A DNA stretch of 64,000 nucleotides from Ancylobacter polymorphus (GCF_030813495.1 NZ_JAUSUI010000010.1:1-64000); one strand, 5' to 3'; positions 44,335 through 51,822 are shown, counted from the first letter of the stretch. Program-made: numbers and translations. The notes: generated from the sequence alone by a model not told the origin.

Positions 44335-44511
44335 ATGTCACAACCGGCAACGGGCGGCCCCTTGCACGAAGACGTCGACGAGATCGCCGAAACGGCCGGC
44401 TGGCTGTGCTCACCGAGTGCGAGCTTCGTCACGGGCCAGACAGTGCTCGTCGATGGCGGCTACACGATGCTGGCAACCGGGTATGAAGCAAAACACTCCA
44501 CGACGAGTTGA
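44335..44511 (+). pseudogene. Short-chain dehydrogenase, C-terminal remnant
   Basis: A 58-codon frame: after MSQPATGGPLHE it reads DVDEIAETAGWLCSPSASFV and TGQTVLVDGGYTMLATGY, the ending common to SDR oxidoreductases (xWLxS..ASFVTGxxxxVDGGY). The Rossmann part and active site are missing. It lies between the LuxR remnant and the unknown gene at 44626 and is another gene cut by rearrangement. About 110 bases after it are without a gene. Confidence 0.6.
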
Positions 44512-44625
44512 GGCGTCCGATGTTTGCCTCCGGTCTGTCTCTCCTTTGTCGCCTCAGTAGATGAGCCGCGTCGCGCGAGGGAATTCGGTAGCAAGGGCGC
44601 TCCCGAGGTCTGAATTGTCCTGGCG

Positions 44626-45717
44626 CTAGAATCCGTATCGATGATCGGCCCAGCGCAACAGCACCTTGGCATCGTGATCTGGCAAGCGAATCCGCGCATC
44701 GCGGAGACCCTTTGCGATTGCCTCGCCGACGTCTGGATCGATCCGGTTGCCGTGCGTCATGAGAAAAAACCAGCCGAAGGGAAGTCCTGCCTCGCGATCG
44801 ATCGCCTCGATGCGGTCCATGAGGATATGGACGGACGCATCGCCAGCTTCCAAACGCTCTCCCGGCAGATGTAGCGGACGAGGAATGAACGCGAGCTCAC
44901 GTTCACCCTTGTGTTCGTAGTCCCGGATGTCGAGCGCCCAATGCGCGTGAACACGGCTCGCTCGCGCGCTCGATTCCTCCCAGTCCTGAAAGAAGCGAAC
45001 CTCGCGAGGCGTAAAATCGAAGTAGTTGGGCTGCATGTCGAGAAACGGCGTCCGCGTGCCGTCGGAGCCCACCCAGGCACGTCGTTCCAACTCCGGCCGT
45101 CGCGCCTCCCGCTTGTCGCGCTCGAGACGCGCGCAGCGGGCGAGGAAGCTGCGGACATGCACGATGCTGGTTCCCGACCTGCCGAGCAGGCGATAGAGCG
45201 GCCCCGCCAGGATCTTGTCGTCGGACATGGCATCGTGACTCAGCCAGGACGGATCGAGCAGCTCATCAGCGCCCCATGGCCGATAGTCTGGATTGACGAT
45301 CGGACCAGCGCGCCACTCGGTCTCGCGGCCGAGTGCAATCTGAACGTAGTCGGCAGCACCGGGTCCCGTCGGGGCAAACGCGAAGACGGCATTGCCGTGC
45401 CACTCGGCGAGCTCCATACCGCTGTCGCGCAGCGCGCTCCAAACAGCGTTGACGTCACCGGCGTGCTTTTCGATCTCTGCCGTCATCCACGGTCGAAGCT
45501 CCGCAATGCGGGTGCCGTCCGGCGCGAGGACCGACCGCGTGTCGCGCCAATACTGGTCGTCGACGCTCGCCGCCGAGAAAGCAAACCCGGGGAAGGGCTC
45601 ACCCAGCGCGGCGGCCAAGACGGTCTCGTCGGCGCCGGCCGGCAGACGCGCCAGGACGGCCTCGACCGAGCCGTGGTCAGGCAGTCTGGTAGGTGCGTTC
45701 TCCGAAATCTCAGCCAT
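44626..45717 (-). CDS. Unknown 363-residue protein downstream of abiEii
   Basis: I do not recognise this family. The protein is soluble-looking and rather acidic, without signal peptide or membrane spans. Conserved-looking blocks are FPGFAFSAASVDDQYWRDTR, SVLAPDGTRIAELRPWM, WHGNAVFAFAPTGPG, RDYEHKGERELAFIPRPLHL and the C-terminal HDAKVLLRWADHRYGF. It starts 12 bases after the ancestral end of the abiEii frame (45730) on the same strand, so it was probably translated from the abiE transcript. A fragment of a second copy, 65-70 codons long and nearly identical, survives at 8697-8903. It may be a third component of this toxin-antitoxin locus or an unrelated passenger. Confidence 0.7.
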   Translation of the reverse strand: MAEISENAPTRLPDHGSVEAVLARLPAGADETVLAAALGEPFPGFAFSAASVDDQYWRDTRSVLAPDGTRIAELRPWMTAEIEKHAGDVNAVWSALRDSGMELAEWHGNAVFAFAPTGPGAADYVQIALGRETEWRAGPIVNPDYRPWGADELLDPSWLSHDAMSDDKILAGPLYRLLGRSGTSIVHVRSFLARCARLERDKREARRPELERRAWVGSDGTRTPFLDMQPNYFDFTPREVRFFQDWEESSARASRVHAHWALDIRDYEHKGERELAFIPRPLHLPGERLEAGDASVHILMDRIEAIDREAGLPFGWFFLMTHGNRIDPDVGEAIAKGLRDARIRLPDHDAKVLLRWADHRYGF

Positions 45718-45788
45718 GTGACCACCCTATCATTTCAGGCCCACGCGGTCCTTGACTGGCTTCGCGGGATCTCCCGCTGCGCCGCTAT

Positions 45789-46817
45789 TTACAGAACGTT
45801 CGATCGTTTCAATCGACGCCATAATTTCCTCGAGCGAAGGAGCCGCGCCGAAATCATCGCCGTCATGTTCGAATAGTCGCGGATGAGGCCGGGAACCATC
45901 TTCGGAGTCGGCACGAGCGCGAACGAGCCGGCGACGGCAGAGGCGAGGTCGTAGTCGGGCCGGTTGAAAAACATTCGCGCATGTCGGACGCAATCGGCGC
46001 CCAAGTCCGCGTCCGCGAGGGCTGTCTTGCCGGCCTCGGACGCGAGGAGGCAATGCAGGTCGTAGAAGTGGCGCGAGATGCGCTGCCCTTCCTGCCTCAG
46101 TTCGCCGCGACGCTCGAACCAGCGACGCAAGCCGTGTGCGATCACGACTTTATCCCAAAAGGTGCGCGTTGCGTCGATCGTCGTGACGTTAGGCACCAAC
46201 AGATCGAGGTCTGCGGCTTCATCTGCAATGTAAGGACTGATGTCCGCAGGATGGTTCGGATCGAGTGCCGACTTCGCTCCCGATTCAATGCGCACCGCAG
46301 GACGCACATAAGCGTCGTCACGCGGCTCAACCTCCGGATACCAGATCAGAAGCGTCTGGGCGTCGGAATCGGCCTCATCAATCGTGACGCGTCCTCGTCC
46401 TCCCGTGGCGTCGGCAAGTTGTTCAGCTAGGAACGCATGAAGTGGGCCGGTGATGAAGCTACGACAGGCGTCTCGGATCGCATCCAGTCGAGCACGACGC
46501 TTCTTGTTCGAAAGCGCTTCGAGCTCGGCGACGGAAGCGGGCTCGTCGAGATCGTCGCGAAACACTGTGACGTCGATGTCTTCGGAAAAGCGCTCGATCA
46601 GCCCATGTGCCTTGGACAGAGACGTGCCGCCCTTGAACAGCAGACGCGGCCCTCCGGCTGGCCGCTCATGATAAAGAGCGTTGAGCGTCCAACAGACCCA
46701 AAAGTCCTTCTCGACGTTTCCGATCGGCGCCCCGAGCCGGTTTGCCGTCGTCAAGAAAAGATCGAGCCTCTCGTTGGCTGGCGCGAGGATGACCTCGTTA
46801 TAGGCGGCATTGCTCAT
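45789..46817 (-). CDS. abiEii: AbiEii-type nucleotidyltransferase toxin, C-terminus frameshifted
   Basis: The toxin of a type IV AbiE toxin-antitoxin/abortive-infection system, a nucleotidyltransferase-fold protein of 342 residues as it stands. Motif I is LLFKGGTSLSKAHGLIERFS with EDIDVTVFRDDL following, the GGTSLSK and SxDxD-like residues of the family (about residues 57-90); later DKVVIAHGLRRW and YDLHCLL are typical. ATG at 46817 overlaps the antitoxin stop by 4 bases. Near 45868 a T is missing: the expected ending MIFGAAPSLEEIMASIETIE and on to a stop at 45730 is read in another frame, so the last 45 or so residues are replaced by RLLRSRKLWRRLKRSNVL. Toxicity may be lost unless this is a sequencing error. 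Confidence 0.85.
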   Translation of the reverse strand: MSNAAYNEVILAPANERLDLFLTTANRLGAPIGNVEKDFWVCWTLNALYHERPAGGPRLLFKGGTSLSKAHGLIERFSEDIDVTVFRDDLDEPASVAELEALSNKKRRARLDAIRDACRSFITGPLHAFLAEQLADATGGRGRVTIDEADSDAQTLLIWYPEVEPRDDAYVRPAVRIESGAKSALDPNHPADISPYIADEAADLDLLVPNVTTIDATRTFWDKVVIAHGLRRWFERRGELRQEGQRISRHFYDLHCLLASEAGKTALADADLGADCVRHARMFFNRPDYDLASAVAGSFALVPTPKMVPGLIRDYSNMTAMISARLLRSRKLWRRLKRSNVL

Positions 46818-47485
46818 GCGCGAGTCTCTGGCGCAGCGTCGGCGGGTCCGAGCAAAGGTCTGAGAAAATCCTGCATCCAGATCGGCATTGCCGACAGGCC
46901 TGTGCGAAGATCGTTGCAGATCTCCTTTCCATGCTCGGGATTTTTGAACAGTCTGTCGAGGCCGTTCGTTATGGCCTCCCGATCGTTGTCTCCCTCCATC
47001 ATGGCTTGTATCCAATAAAGCGCTTGAACGACCCGCATGCCCGGGCGTCCAGCCCAATAGAGACGGCTCGGCGCCGCCGCTTTGAAATGGATGACCTGCT
47101 TTCCGAGCTTGATCGGTTTCAGGCGGGCGTCGACGAGAACCTCGATGCGCGCCGGCACGGCTGTCGTGAGACCAAGATCATTCGCGGCCGTCATTCCGTC
47201 GACCACGATGCGAACCTGGTCGCGACGTGCCACAGCTCTGATCACGGCGCGATAGTCGGGGACCGCCACCTTGCCCATCAGTTTGCTCATTCGCGGCCGG
47301 TCGTAGAGCCCGCGGTCGATGCGGCGTAACTCGCCAGCCGCGACGAGACGCTGCAGCGTCTTGTCGACGGCCGAACGACTGCCGAGATCGGCGAAATCGC
47401 TCGGCGTCCATACCTCTCCAGGAGGTGCCCCGTTGATACGGGCGAGGAGCCGCGGCCGGAGGTCTATGGTCGGTTTATCAAGCAT
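46814..47485 (-). CDS. abiEi: AbiEi-type antitoxin (DUF6088)
   Basis: A 223-residue antitoxin of the AbiEi/DUF6088 type. The N-terminal winged helix (WTPSDFADLGSRSAVDKTLQ and RLVAAGELRRIDRGLYDRPR, about residues 26-64) binds DNA, and the rest (VVDGMTAANDLGLTTAVPAR, VIHFKAAAPSRLYWAGRP) is the antitoxin domain. AbiE antitoxins act as transcriptional repressors and do not bind the toxin. The ATG at 47485 sits at the edge of an inverted repeat (47485-47513), with an extra copy upstream. Another ATG 18 bases earlier would add MHHISD. Confidence 0.87.
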   Translation of the reverse strand: MLDKPTIDLRPRLLARINGAPPGEVWTPSDFADLGSRSAVDKTLQRLVAAGELRRIDRGLYDRPRMSKLMGKVAVPDYRAVIRAVARRDQVRIVVDGMTAANDLGLTTAVPARIEVLVDARLKPIKLGKQVIHFKAAAPSRLYWAGRPGMRVVQALYWIQAMMEGDNDREAITNGLDRLFKNPEHGKEICNDLRTGLSAMPIWMQDFLRPLLGPADAAPETRA

Positions 47486-47553
47486 GTCCGAAATATGATG
47501 CATTTTTCGGACACAGGCAAGGGGAGTCCGATCGATGCTGCATTTTTCGGACA
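47485..47553. promoter_or_regulatory. AbiEi operator: inverted and direct repeats
   Basis: TGTCCGAAA at 47485-47493 faces TTTCGGACA at 47505-47513, and the 15-base word TGCATTTTTCGGACA occurs twice, at 47499-47513 and 47539-47553, exactly 40 bases apart. The set overlaps the start codon and promoter region of the abiE operon, where known AbiEi proteins bind inverted repeats to repress their own operon. Confidence 0.7.
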
Positions 47554-47628
47554 ACATCCTTGCAATCCCAGCCCCCGCCGGTTCCCTCCCGGGCGGAGGA
47601 TAGCTGCAATTGACTCTCCCTCGAATTA

Positions 47629-47643
47629 GAACAAATATAGAAC
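47629..47643 (+). promoter_or_regulatory. LexA (SOS) box upstream of the imuA remnant
   Basis: GAAC, 7 bases, GAAC (the complement of GTTC-N7-GTTC) ends directly at the ATG of the imuA remnant at 47644. This direct-repeat form is the LexA operator of alphaproteobacteria and is expected before imuA-imuB-dnaE2 cassettes. Confidence 0.75.
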
Positions 47644-48070
47644 ATGCCCAATGCGGAGAGCGTTGCAAAGGACATGAGTACGTCCGCCACCCGATCTGTC
47701 GTGTCCGAGCTTCGGGTACGCATCGCCCGGCTAGAGGGTAGGGCCGTGCATCAGCGCGCGGTCCTGCCCTTCGGCCTGGCGGCGATCGCCCGGATTTTCC
47801 GGAAGGAGGGCTGCTGCGCGGGGCGCTGCATGAGGTCGCGGGCGGCAGCAACGACGCCGTGATGGCGCGGCCGCCGCCCTGTTCGCTGTCGGTGTCACAG
47901 CGCGCAGCGGCGGCAAGGTGCTGTGGTGCGTGACGCGGCCCGACCTGTTCGCGCCGGCTCCAGCTCGCGGCCGAGGCTTCCGGTACGCTCGGCCTCGCGG
48001 TCCGGCGCTGGCGGCGGCAGACCAATGTGGAAGCTCGCCTTATGCGCCGCCATCCGTTCGCGCCTTGAGT
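47644..48070 (+). pseudogene. imuA: imuA (SOS mutasome protein) pseudogene
   Basis: ImuA is a RecA-like partner of ImuB and DnaE2 in damage-induced mutagenesis. The start reads VSELRVRIARLEGRAVHQRA and VLPFGLAAIAR. Then frameshifts scatter the rest over other frames: RGALHEVAGGSNDAV near 47820, GGKVLWCVTRPDLFAPA near 47913, and LQLAAEASGTLGLAVRRWRR with QTNVEARLMRR near 47960-48055. The part between DLFAPA and LQLAAEAS is deleted. imuB and dnaE2 are not in the window. The SOS box in front is intact, so transcription would still be DNA-damage inducible. Confidence 0.75.
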
Positions 48071-48110
48071 CGGAAGGGGTCATTCGCGGTTCGAGGCAAC
48101 GACCCGGGCA

Positions 48111-48323
48111 ATGATACCCTCCGGACACGAATACGATCTGGCGATCGGCGATCACATCCGGTTCCTGCGCCGCTTCGATGAACTCAGGGTTGTCAATGTG
48201 TTGATTTCCGGAGGAGTGACCCTGGAAGAGGATCCGCCTGTGGTGATGCTCGACGGCGTGAACCCAATGTCGCCTTCTGGCACTTGGACCATTGAACCCA
48301 AACGACAAGGATCAGGGCCGGCA
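48111..48323 (+). other. Possible relaxase/helicase (TraA-like) fragment, uncertain
   Basis: A frame here reads GHEYDLAIGDHIRFLRRFDE, LRVVNVLISGGVTL and then drifts into the end of the histidine kinase gene on the other strand. The GDxIRFLRR..xVxN pattern recalls a beta-barrel segment in TraA-type conjugative relaxases (GDRIRFLR..GVxNG). The match is short and I hold it loosely. Nothing else is recognised between the imuA remnant and the kinase gene. Confidence 0.25.
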
Positions 48324-49682
48324 TCACGACCATGTCGTCACCTCGACCTTACCCGTGGTTGCGAACCTGACGCTGGCTTCGAAGCCCGATTGCCTGCCGG
48401 GCCTCGGCGAGCGAAGCGTCAGCGGGCTGCCTATGCGCTCGGCGATGGTCGAGACGATCGACAGGCCGATCCCGCTGCCGCGAGCCGAGGTTCCGGCGCG
48501 CTCGAACCGGCCGGCGAGTTTGGCCAGCGTCTCGGGCGGGACGACGGGGCCGTCATTCGACACCGTCAGCAGCCCGCCGGGGTCGAGGGTCACTTCGACG
48601 GGCGATGACGGGCTGCCATGGCCGAGGGCGTTCTCGACGAGGTTGCGGCACACGATCCCGGCGGCGTCGGGATCGATGTCGGACATCACGGGGGTCTCGG
48701 GCACGCGCAGGGACAGCCTTTCCTCAGGCACGCTCCTGTGCATGTCGTCGATCACGAGCCGCAGGGCGTCGCGCAGGTCCGACGTCCGGTCGAGCCGAAG
48801 CCGGCCGCCCTCCGCGCGGGCGAGCTGCATGAGGCGCTCGGCGCGCGCCGTCAGCCGCTTGAGCGTGGCCTCGATGTCGGCTCCCCGCCGGGCGATGTAA
48901 GGCTCCCCGGTCTCCTTCTGGATACGCTGGGCCTGGGCGATCGCCCCGGCGAGCGGGTTCCGGAGCTCATGGGCGGTGTTGGCGGCGAGGCTGCGTTCCG
49001 ACTCGAAGGCCGCCCTGAGCCTGTCGAGCAGCGCGTTCAGCGTGGCGGCGAGCGGGGCGACCTCGCTGGGCAGGTCGTCGGAGGCGACGGGCGCGAGATC
49101 CCTCTCACTGCGGGTCTCCAGCCGTTCCCGGAACGCCCGCAGCGGCCGCATGCTCCGGCGCACCGCGAGGATGACGGCGGCGAAGGCGGCCGGGATGACC
49201 AGGAGGATCGGCAGGCCGAGGCCGATCTGGATCTCCCGCGCGACCCCGGCCTCATGGGCGAGCGGCTCCGCCACCGTGATGCGCACCGTGCCCTGCAGGG
49301 CCTCCTCGCTGTACAGGCGGTGCGTCGCGGTCCGGCCGAATCCGGGACCGCCATAGGGCGGGAAGACCGACAGGTCGGCGGCATGGGACTGGAGCAGGAC
49401 CTTGCCCTTGTCGTCGCGGACCACATAGGTGAAGAGCTCGTCATGGCCGTGGATGGCGCCGAGCCGCTGGCTGGCGACATCTCCCTCCTCGCGGCCGACG
49501 ATGTCCATGACCGCGAGGGGAAGCAGGCGCTGCGCCGTCTCCTGCAGGGAGGAATCGAAGACCTCGCCGATCTCGTGCCGCAGCAGCACGGCGGTCGTCC
49601 ATGCCGCGCCGACCCAGATCACCAGCAGCACCGCCCCGAGCGAGAGCAGGAGCCGGCCCTGGAGGCTTCGCGGGCGCCTCAT
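48324..49682 (-). CDS. Two-component sensor histidine kinase
   Basis: An inner-membrane sensor kinase of 452 residues. TM1 is near residues 11-32 (LLSLGAVLLVIWVGAAWTTA), a periplasmic sensing loop of about 130 residues follows, then TM2 (LGLPILLVIPAAFAAVILAV, about 163-183), a HAMP region, the H-box SLAANTAHELRNPLAG with the phosphorylated His, the N-box NLVENALGHG and the G-box GSGIGLSIVSTIAERI. ATG overlaps the stop of the response regulator gene (49679-49682), so the pair is one operon. The layout resembles QseC/PmrB-type kinases that often stand beside PepSY genes, and the divergent PepSY gene set is its likely target. Confidence 0.88.
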   Translation of the reverse strand: MRRPRSLQGRLLLSLGAVLLVIWVGAAWTTAVLLRHEIGEVFDSSLQETAQRLLPLAVMDIVGREEGDVASQRLGAIHGHDELFTYVVRDDKGKVLLQSHAADLSVFPPYGGPGFGRTATHRLYSEEALQGTVRITVAEPLAHEAGVAREIQIGLGLPILLVIPAAFAAVILAVRRSMRPLRAFRERLETRSERDLAPVASDDLPSEVAPLAATLNALLDRLRAAFESERSLAANTAHELRNPLAGAIAQAQRIQKETGEPYIARRGADIEATLKRLTARAERLMQLARAEGGRLRLDRTSDLRDALRLVIDDMHRSVPEERLSLRVPETPVMSDIDPDAAGIVCRNLVENALGHGSPSSPVEVTLDPGGLLTVSNDGPVVPPETLAKLAGRFERAGTSARGSGIGLSIVSTIAERIGSPLTLRSPRPGRQSGFEASVRFATTGKVEVTTWS

Positions 49683-50338
49683 GCCGCGGCCAGCCGGTAG
49701 CCGAGGCCGCGCTCGGTCTCGATCAGGTCGGCGCCGAGCTTCTTGCGCAGCCGGCTGACATGGACCTCGATCGTGTTGCTCTCCACCTCGGCATCGAAGT
49801 CGTAGAGCTTTTCCTCGAGCTGCGCCTTGGAGAGCACCTGGCCCGGCCGCGCCAGGAATGCCTCCAGCAGCGCCCATTCGCGGGCCGTGAGCTGCACCGG
49901 CCTGCCCTCCCGGCGCACGCTCCGGCGGGCGATGTCGATGTCGAGCGAATGATGCCGGATGATCGGGTTGGGATTGCCGGAATAGCGGCGGGCGACCGAG
50001 CCGATGCGCGCCGACAGTTCGTCGAGGTCGAACGGCTTGACCAGGTAGTCGTCCGCCCCGGCGATCAGGCCCTCGATCCGGTCCGACACCTGGTCGAGCG
50101 CCGTGAGGATGATGACGGGCGTGACGTTCCCCGCGGCCCGCAGGGCGCGCAGGAACACGATCCCCCTGCCGTCTGGGAGCATCAGGTCCAGCAGGATCAG
50201 GTCGTAGACGGCGCCCGCCATGGCGTCGCGGGCCGCGTCGATCCGCATGACCCAGTCGGCGGAGTGACCGTCGCCGACGATCTGGTCCCGCACGGCCGCG
50301 CCCAGCACACCGTCGTCCTCTATCAGCAGGATTCGCAT
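49679..50338 (-). CDS. Two-component response regulator, OmpR family
   Basis: A 219-residue regulator: receiver domain with the acidic pocket MRILLIEDDGVLG, phospho-acceptor Asp in DLILLDLMLPDGRG (about residue 51) and the Lys of DDYLVKPFDLDEL; then a winged-helix DNA-binding domain with LTAREWALLEAFLARPGQVL and ESNTIEVHVSRLRKKLGADL. It starts 142 bases from the divergent PepSY gene. TCAG-type direct repeats in that gap (50416-50443) may be its binding sites. Confidence 0.9.
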   Translation of the reverse strand: MRILLIEDDGVLGAAVRDQIVGDGHSADWVMRIDAARDAMAGAVYDLILLDLMLPDGRGIVFLRALRAAGNVTPVIILTALDQVSDRIEGLIAGADDYLVKPFDLDELSARIGSVARRYSGNPNPIIRHHSLDIDIARRSVRREGRPVQLTAREWALLEAFLARPGQVLSKAQLEEKLYDFDAEVESNTIEVHVSRLRKKLGADLIETERGLGYRLAAA

Positions 50339-50415
50339 CGTGGTTCGCCTTTCGCGGCTCCTGCTTCCTTGACGGTCTTTCCTTACGCGGCGCTGAAGCG
50401 GATCGCATGCGAGCT

Positions 50416-50443
50416 TCAGGATGCCGTCAGCTTCGCCCTCCAG
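50416..50443 (+). promoter_or_regulatory. Candidate OmpR-type direct repeats in the divergent promoter
   Basis: TCAG words at 50416-50419 and 50427-50430 and a variant CCAG at 50440-50443 recur at 11 and 13 bases within CTTCAGGAT, GTCAGCTTC and CCAGGCTT. OmpR-family regulators bind direct repeats about one helical turn apart. The evidence is only spacing and position between the regulator and PepSY genes. Confidence 0.3.
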
Positions 50444-50480
50444 GCTTGTCGCAGATCAAGGTGGAAGGAAGCTCCGGCCC

Positions 50481-50795
50481 ATGCGGCTCGCTCTGACAAT
50501 TCTCGCATGTATCGCGATCCTCCCGGTGGGGCAGGCGCTCGCCGACGACGACTGCTTCGTGCCGATGGCGGACTGGAAGCCGAAGGAGGCCGTCGCCGCC
50601 CTCGCCGCCCGGAACGGCTGGACGGTGCGCCGGATCAAGATCGACGACGGCTGCTACGAGATCGACGGCACGGACGCCGAAGGCCAGCGGATCGAGGTGA
50701 CGGTCCATCCCTCCACCCTCGACGTCCTCGAGATCGAGCGCAAGGACGGCTCCGGCCGCCGGCGCCGCGACGGGGAGGATCGCGGCGGCGATTGA
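50481..50795 (+). CDS. Exported PepSY-domain protein
   Basis: A 104-residue protein with a Sec signal (MRLALTILACIAILPVGQAL to about ALA, residue 21) and one PepSY_2-type unit: MADWKPKEAVAALAARNGWT, VRRIKIDDGCYEIDGTDAEG and VTVHPSTLDVLEIERKDGSG. Two Cys (CFVPM and GCYEI) could form a disulfide. The C-terminus is Arg/Asp-rich. Start at the ATG before the signal. Such proteins are commonly divergent from a two-component system and precede membrane PepSY flavoproteins, as here. Role unknown, perhaps a sensor or inhibitor at the periplasmic face. Confidence 0.82.
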   Translation: MRLALTILACIAILPVGQALADDDCFVPMADWKPKEAVAALAARNGWTVRRIKIDDGCYEIDGTDAEGQRIEVTVHPSTLDVLEIERKDGSGRRRRDGEDRGGD

Positions 50796-50837
50796 GCAGC
50801 CGCCGGCCGGCCCGGCCCCCGCACGGAAGACCGATCC

Positions 50838-50864
50838 GGCCCCGTCTCTCGGCGGGGCCTTTCG
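50838..50864 (+). terminator. Rho-independent-type hairpin after the PepSY gene
   Basis: GGCCCCG at 50838-50844 pairs with CGGGGCC at 50853-50859 over an 8-base loop and is followed by TTTCG. It lies 43 bases past the stop at 50795. The T run is short, so termination may be partial, leaving expression of the following genes reduced but possible. Confidence 0.6.
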
Positions 50865-50961
50865 ATTCCTGACGGCAGGCTGAAGCAGAAAATCCGTTTG
50901 CGTCAGGAACGGATCAGGCAGGGCGCCCAGAACGGCTTCAGCAGAGAAAGGAGACCCTGCC

Positions 50962-51300
50962 ATGAGAAAGACCCTTGCCATCCTCTTCGCCTCGACCGCC
51001 CTGACCGCCGGGATCGGCTTTCCCGCCTGGAGCGCGATGCACGAGGCCGCCCGCTTCGAAGGGCTGCGCGACGCCGTCCTCGATGCCGGCCGGGATCTCG
51101 GCGTGGTGCTGGCCAGCGACGATGACGACGACCGCGACCATGGACGCCAGCTCCGGCATGGGGACGACGACGAAGACGACGATGACGACGACGATTTCCA
51201 CGGCGGCAGCGTCTCCGCACCGGCTCCGGCGGGCAGCGTCGCTCCCCCGAACAACGGCCTCTTCGGCAACGGCGCGACGCCCAAGGCGCAGGTGAACTGA
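50962..51300 (+). CDS. Exported aspartate-rich small protein
   Basis: A 112-residue protein with a Sec signal (MRKTLAILFASTALTAGIGF to about WSA). Residue groups DDDDDRDH and, after RQLRHG, DDDEDDDDDDDF give a highly acidic centre with interspersed His, followed by a Pro/Ala/Ser linker and NNGLFGNGATPKAQVN. AAGGAG lies a few bases before the ATG. The acid-rich stretch could bind cations such as Fe, Cu or Ca; no family is recognised. It lies between the PepSY and DUF2271 genes in the same orientation. Confidence 0.75.
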   Translation: MRKTLAILFASTALTAGIGFPAWSAMHEAARFEGLRDAVLDAGRDLGVVLASDDDDDRDHGRQLRHGDDDEDDDDDDDFHGGSVSAPAPAGSVAPPNNGLFGNGATPKAQVN

Positions 51301-51342
51301 GCCCACCGCCCTTCATCCATGCCCGATCGAGAGAACCCGACG

Positions 51343-51813
51343 ATGAGAAGCATCCTCGCCGCCCTGGCGCTGACCACGGCGCTCACGCTTCCCGGCATCG
51401 CCATGGCGCGGCCGGTGACCCTGACCACGACGCTGAAGAACTATGGCGGCAACGGCGCCTACCTCGCCATCTACGTCACCGATCCGAAGGGGGCCTATGC
51501 CGGCAGCCTGTGGATGGCGGGCACCAAGTCCAAATACTACGGGCACCTGTCCGACTGGTATCGCGCGACCGGCGGCAACACCGCCGAGATCAACGGCATC
51601 ACCGGGGCGAGCGTCGGGGCGGGCCGCCAGCTGGCGATCACCCTCGACCTCGCCGATGCGCTCTTCGACGCCGGCTACACGCTCCATGTCGATGCGGCGG
51701 TCGAGGACATGCGCGACAGCCCCAACGAGATCGCCGTGCCGCTGACCGCGAAGGGCGCGGGACAGCCCGTCCAGGGCCGCCGCTACATCGCGAATTTCAG
51801 CTACGGCATGTAG
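51343..51813 (+). CDS. Exported DUF2271 protein, candidate flavinylated electron carrier
   Basis: A 156-residue protein: signal peptide MRSILAALALTTALTLPGIA then MARPVTLTTTLKNYGGNGAY, LAIYVTDPKGAYAGSLWMAG and HLSDWYRATGGNTAEINGIT-GAS, the DUF2271 pattern. The motif ITGAS (residues 86-90) resembles the S/T-G-A-T/S sites to which ApbE attaches FMN, and an ApbE gene lies two genes downstream. It is therefore a candidate periplasmic flavoprotein receiving electrons from the membrane PepSY reductase encoded next. The stop is 10 bases before that gene. Confidence 0.8.
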   Translation: MRSILAALALTTALTLPGIAMARPVTLTTTLKNYGGNGAYLAIYVTDPKGAYAGSLWMAGTKSKYYGHLSDWYRATGGNTAEINGITGASVGAGRQLAITLDLADALFDAGYTLHVDAAVEDMRDSPNEIAVPLTAKGAGQPVQGRRYIANFSYGM

Positions 51814-51822
51814 GGGACGAGC

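Noticed and set aside
44626-45717. A nuclease or kinase assignment for the unknown abiE-linked protein
   Set aside because: No catalytic motif (HNH, PD-ExK, Walker, HxD) is visible, so no function is given.
47499-47553. CRISPR-like repeats (15-base word twice)
   Set aside because: Only two direct copies and one inverted half site, too short and too few; position over the abiE promoter fits an operator.
48324-50408. A single 694-codon gene on the minus strand
   Set aside because: The upstream third is an out-of-frame reading of the response regulator gene. The kinase starts at the ATG 49682, which overlaps the regulator stop.
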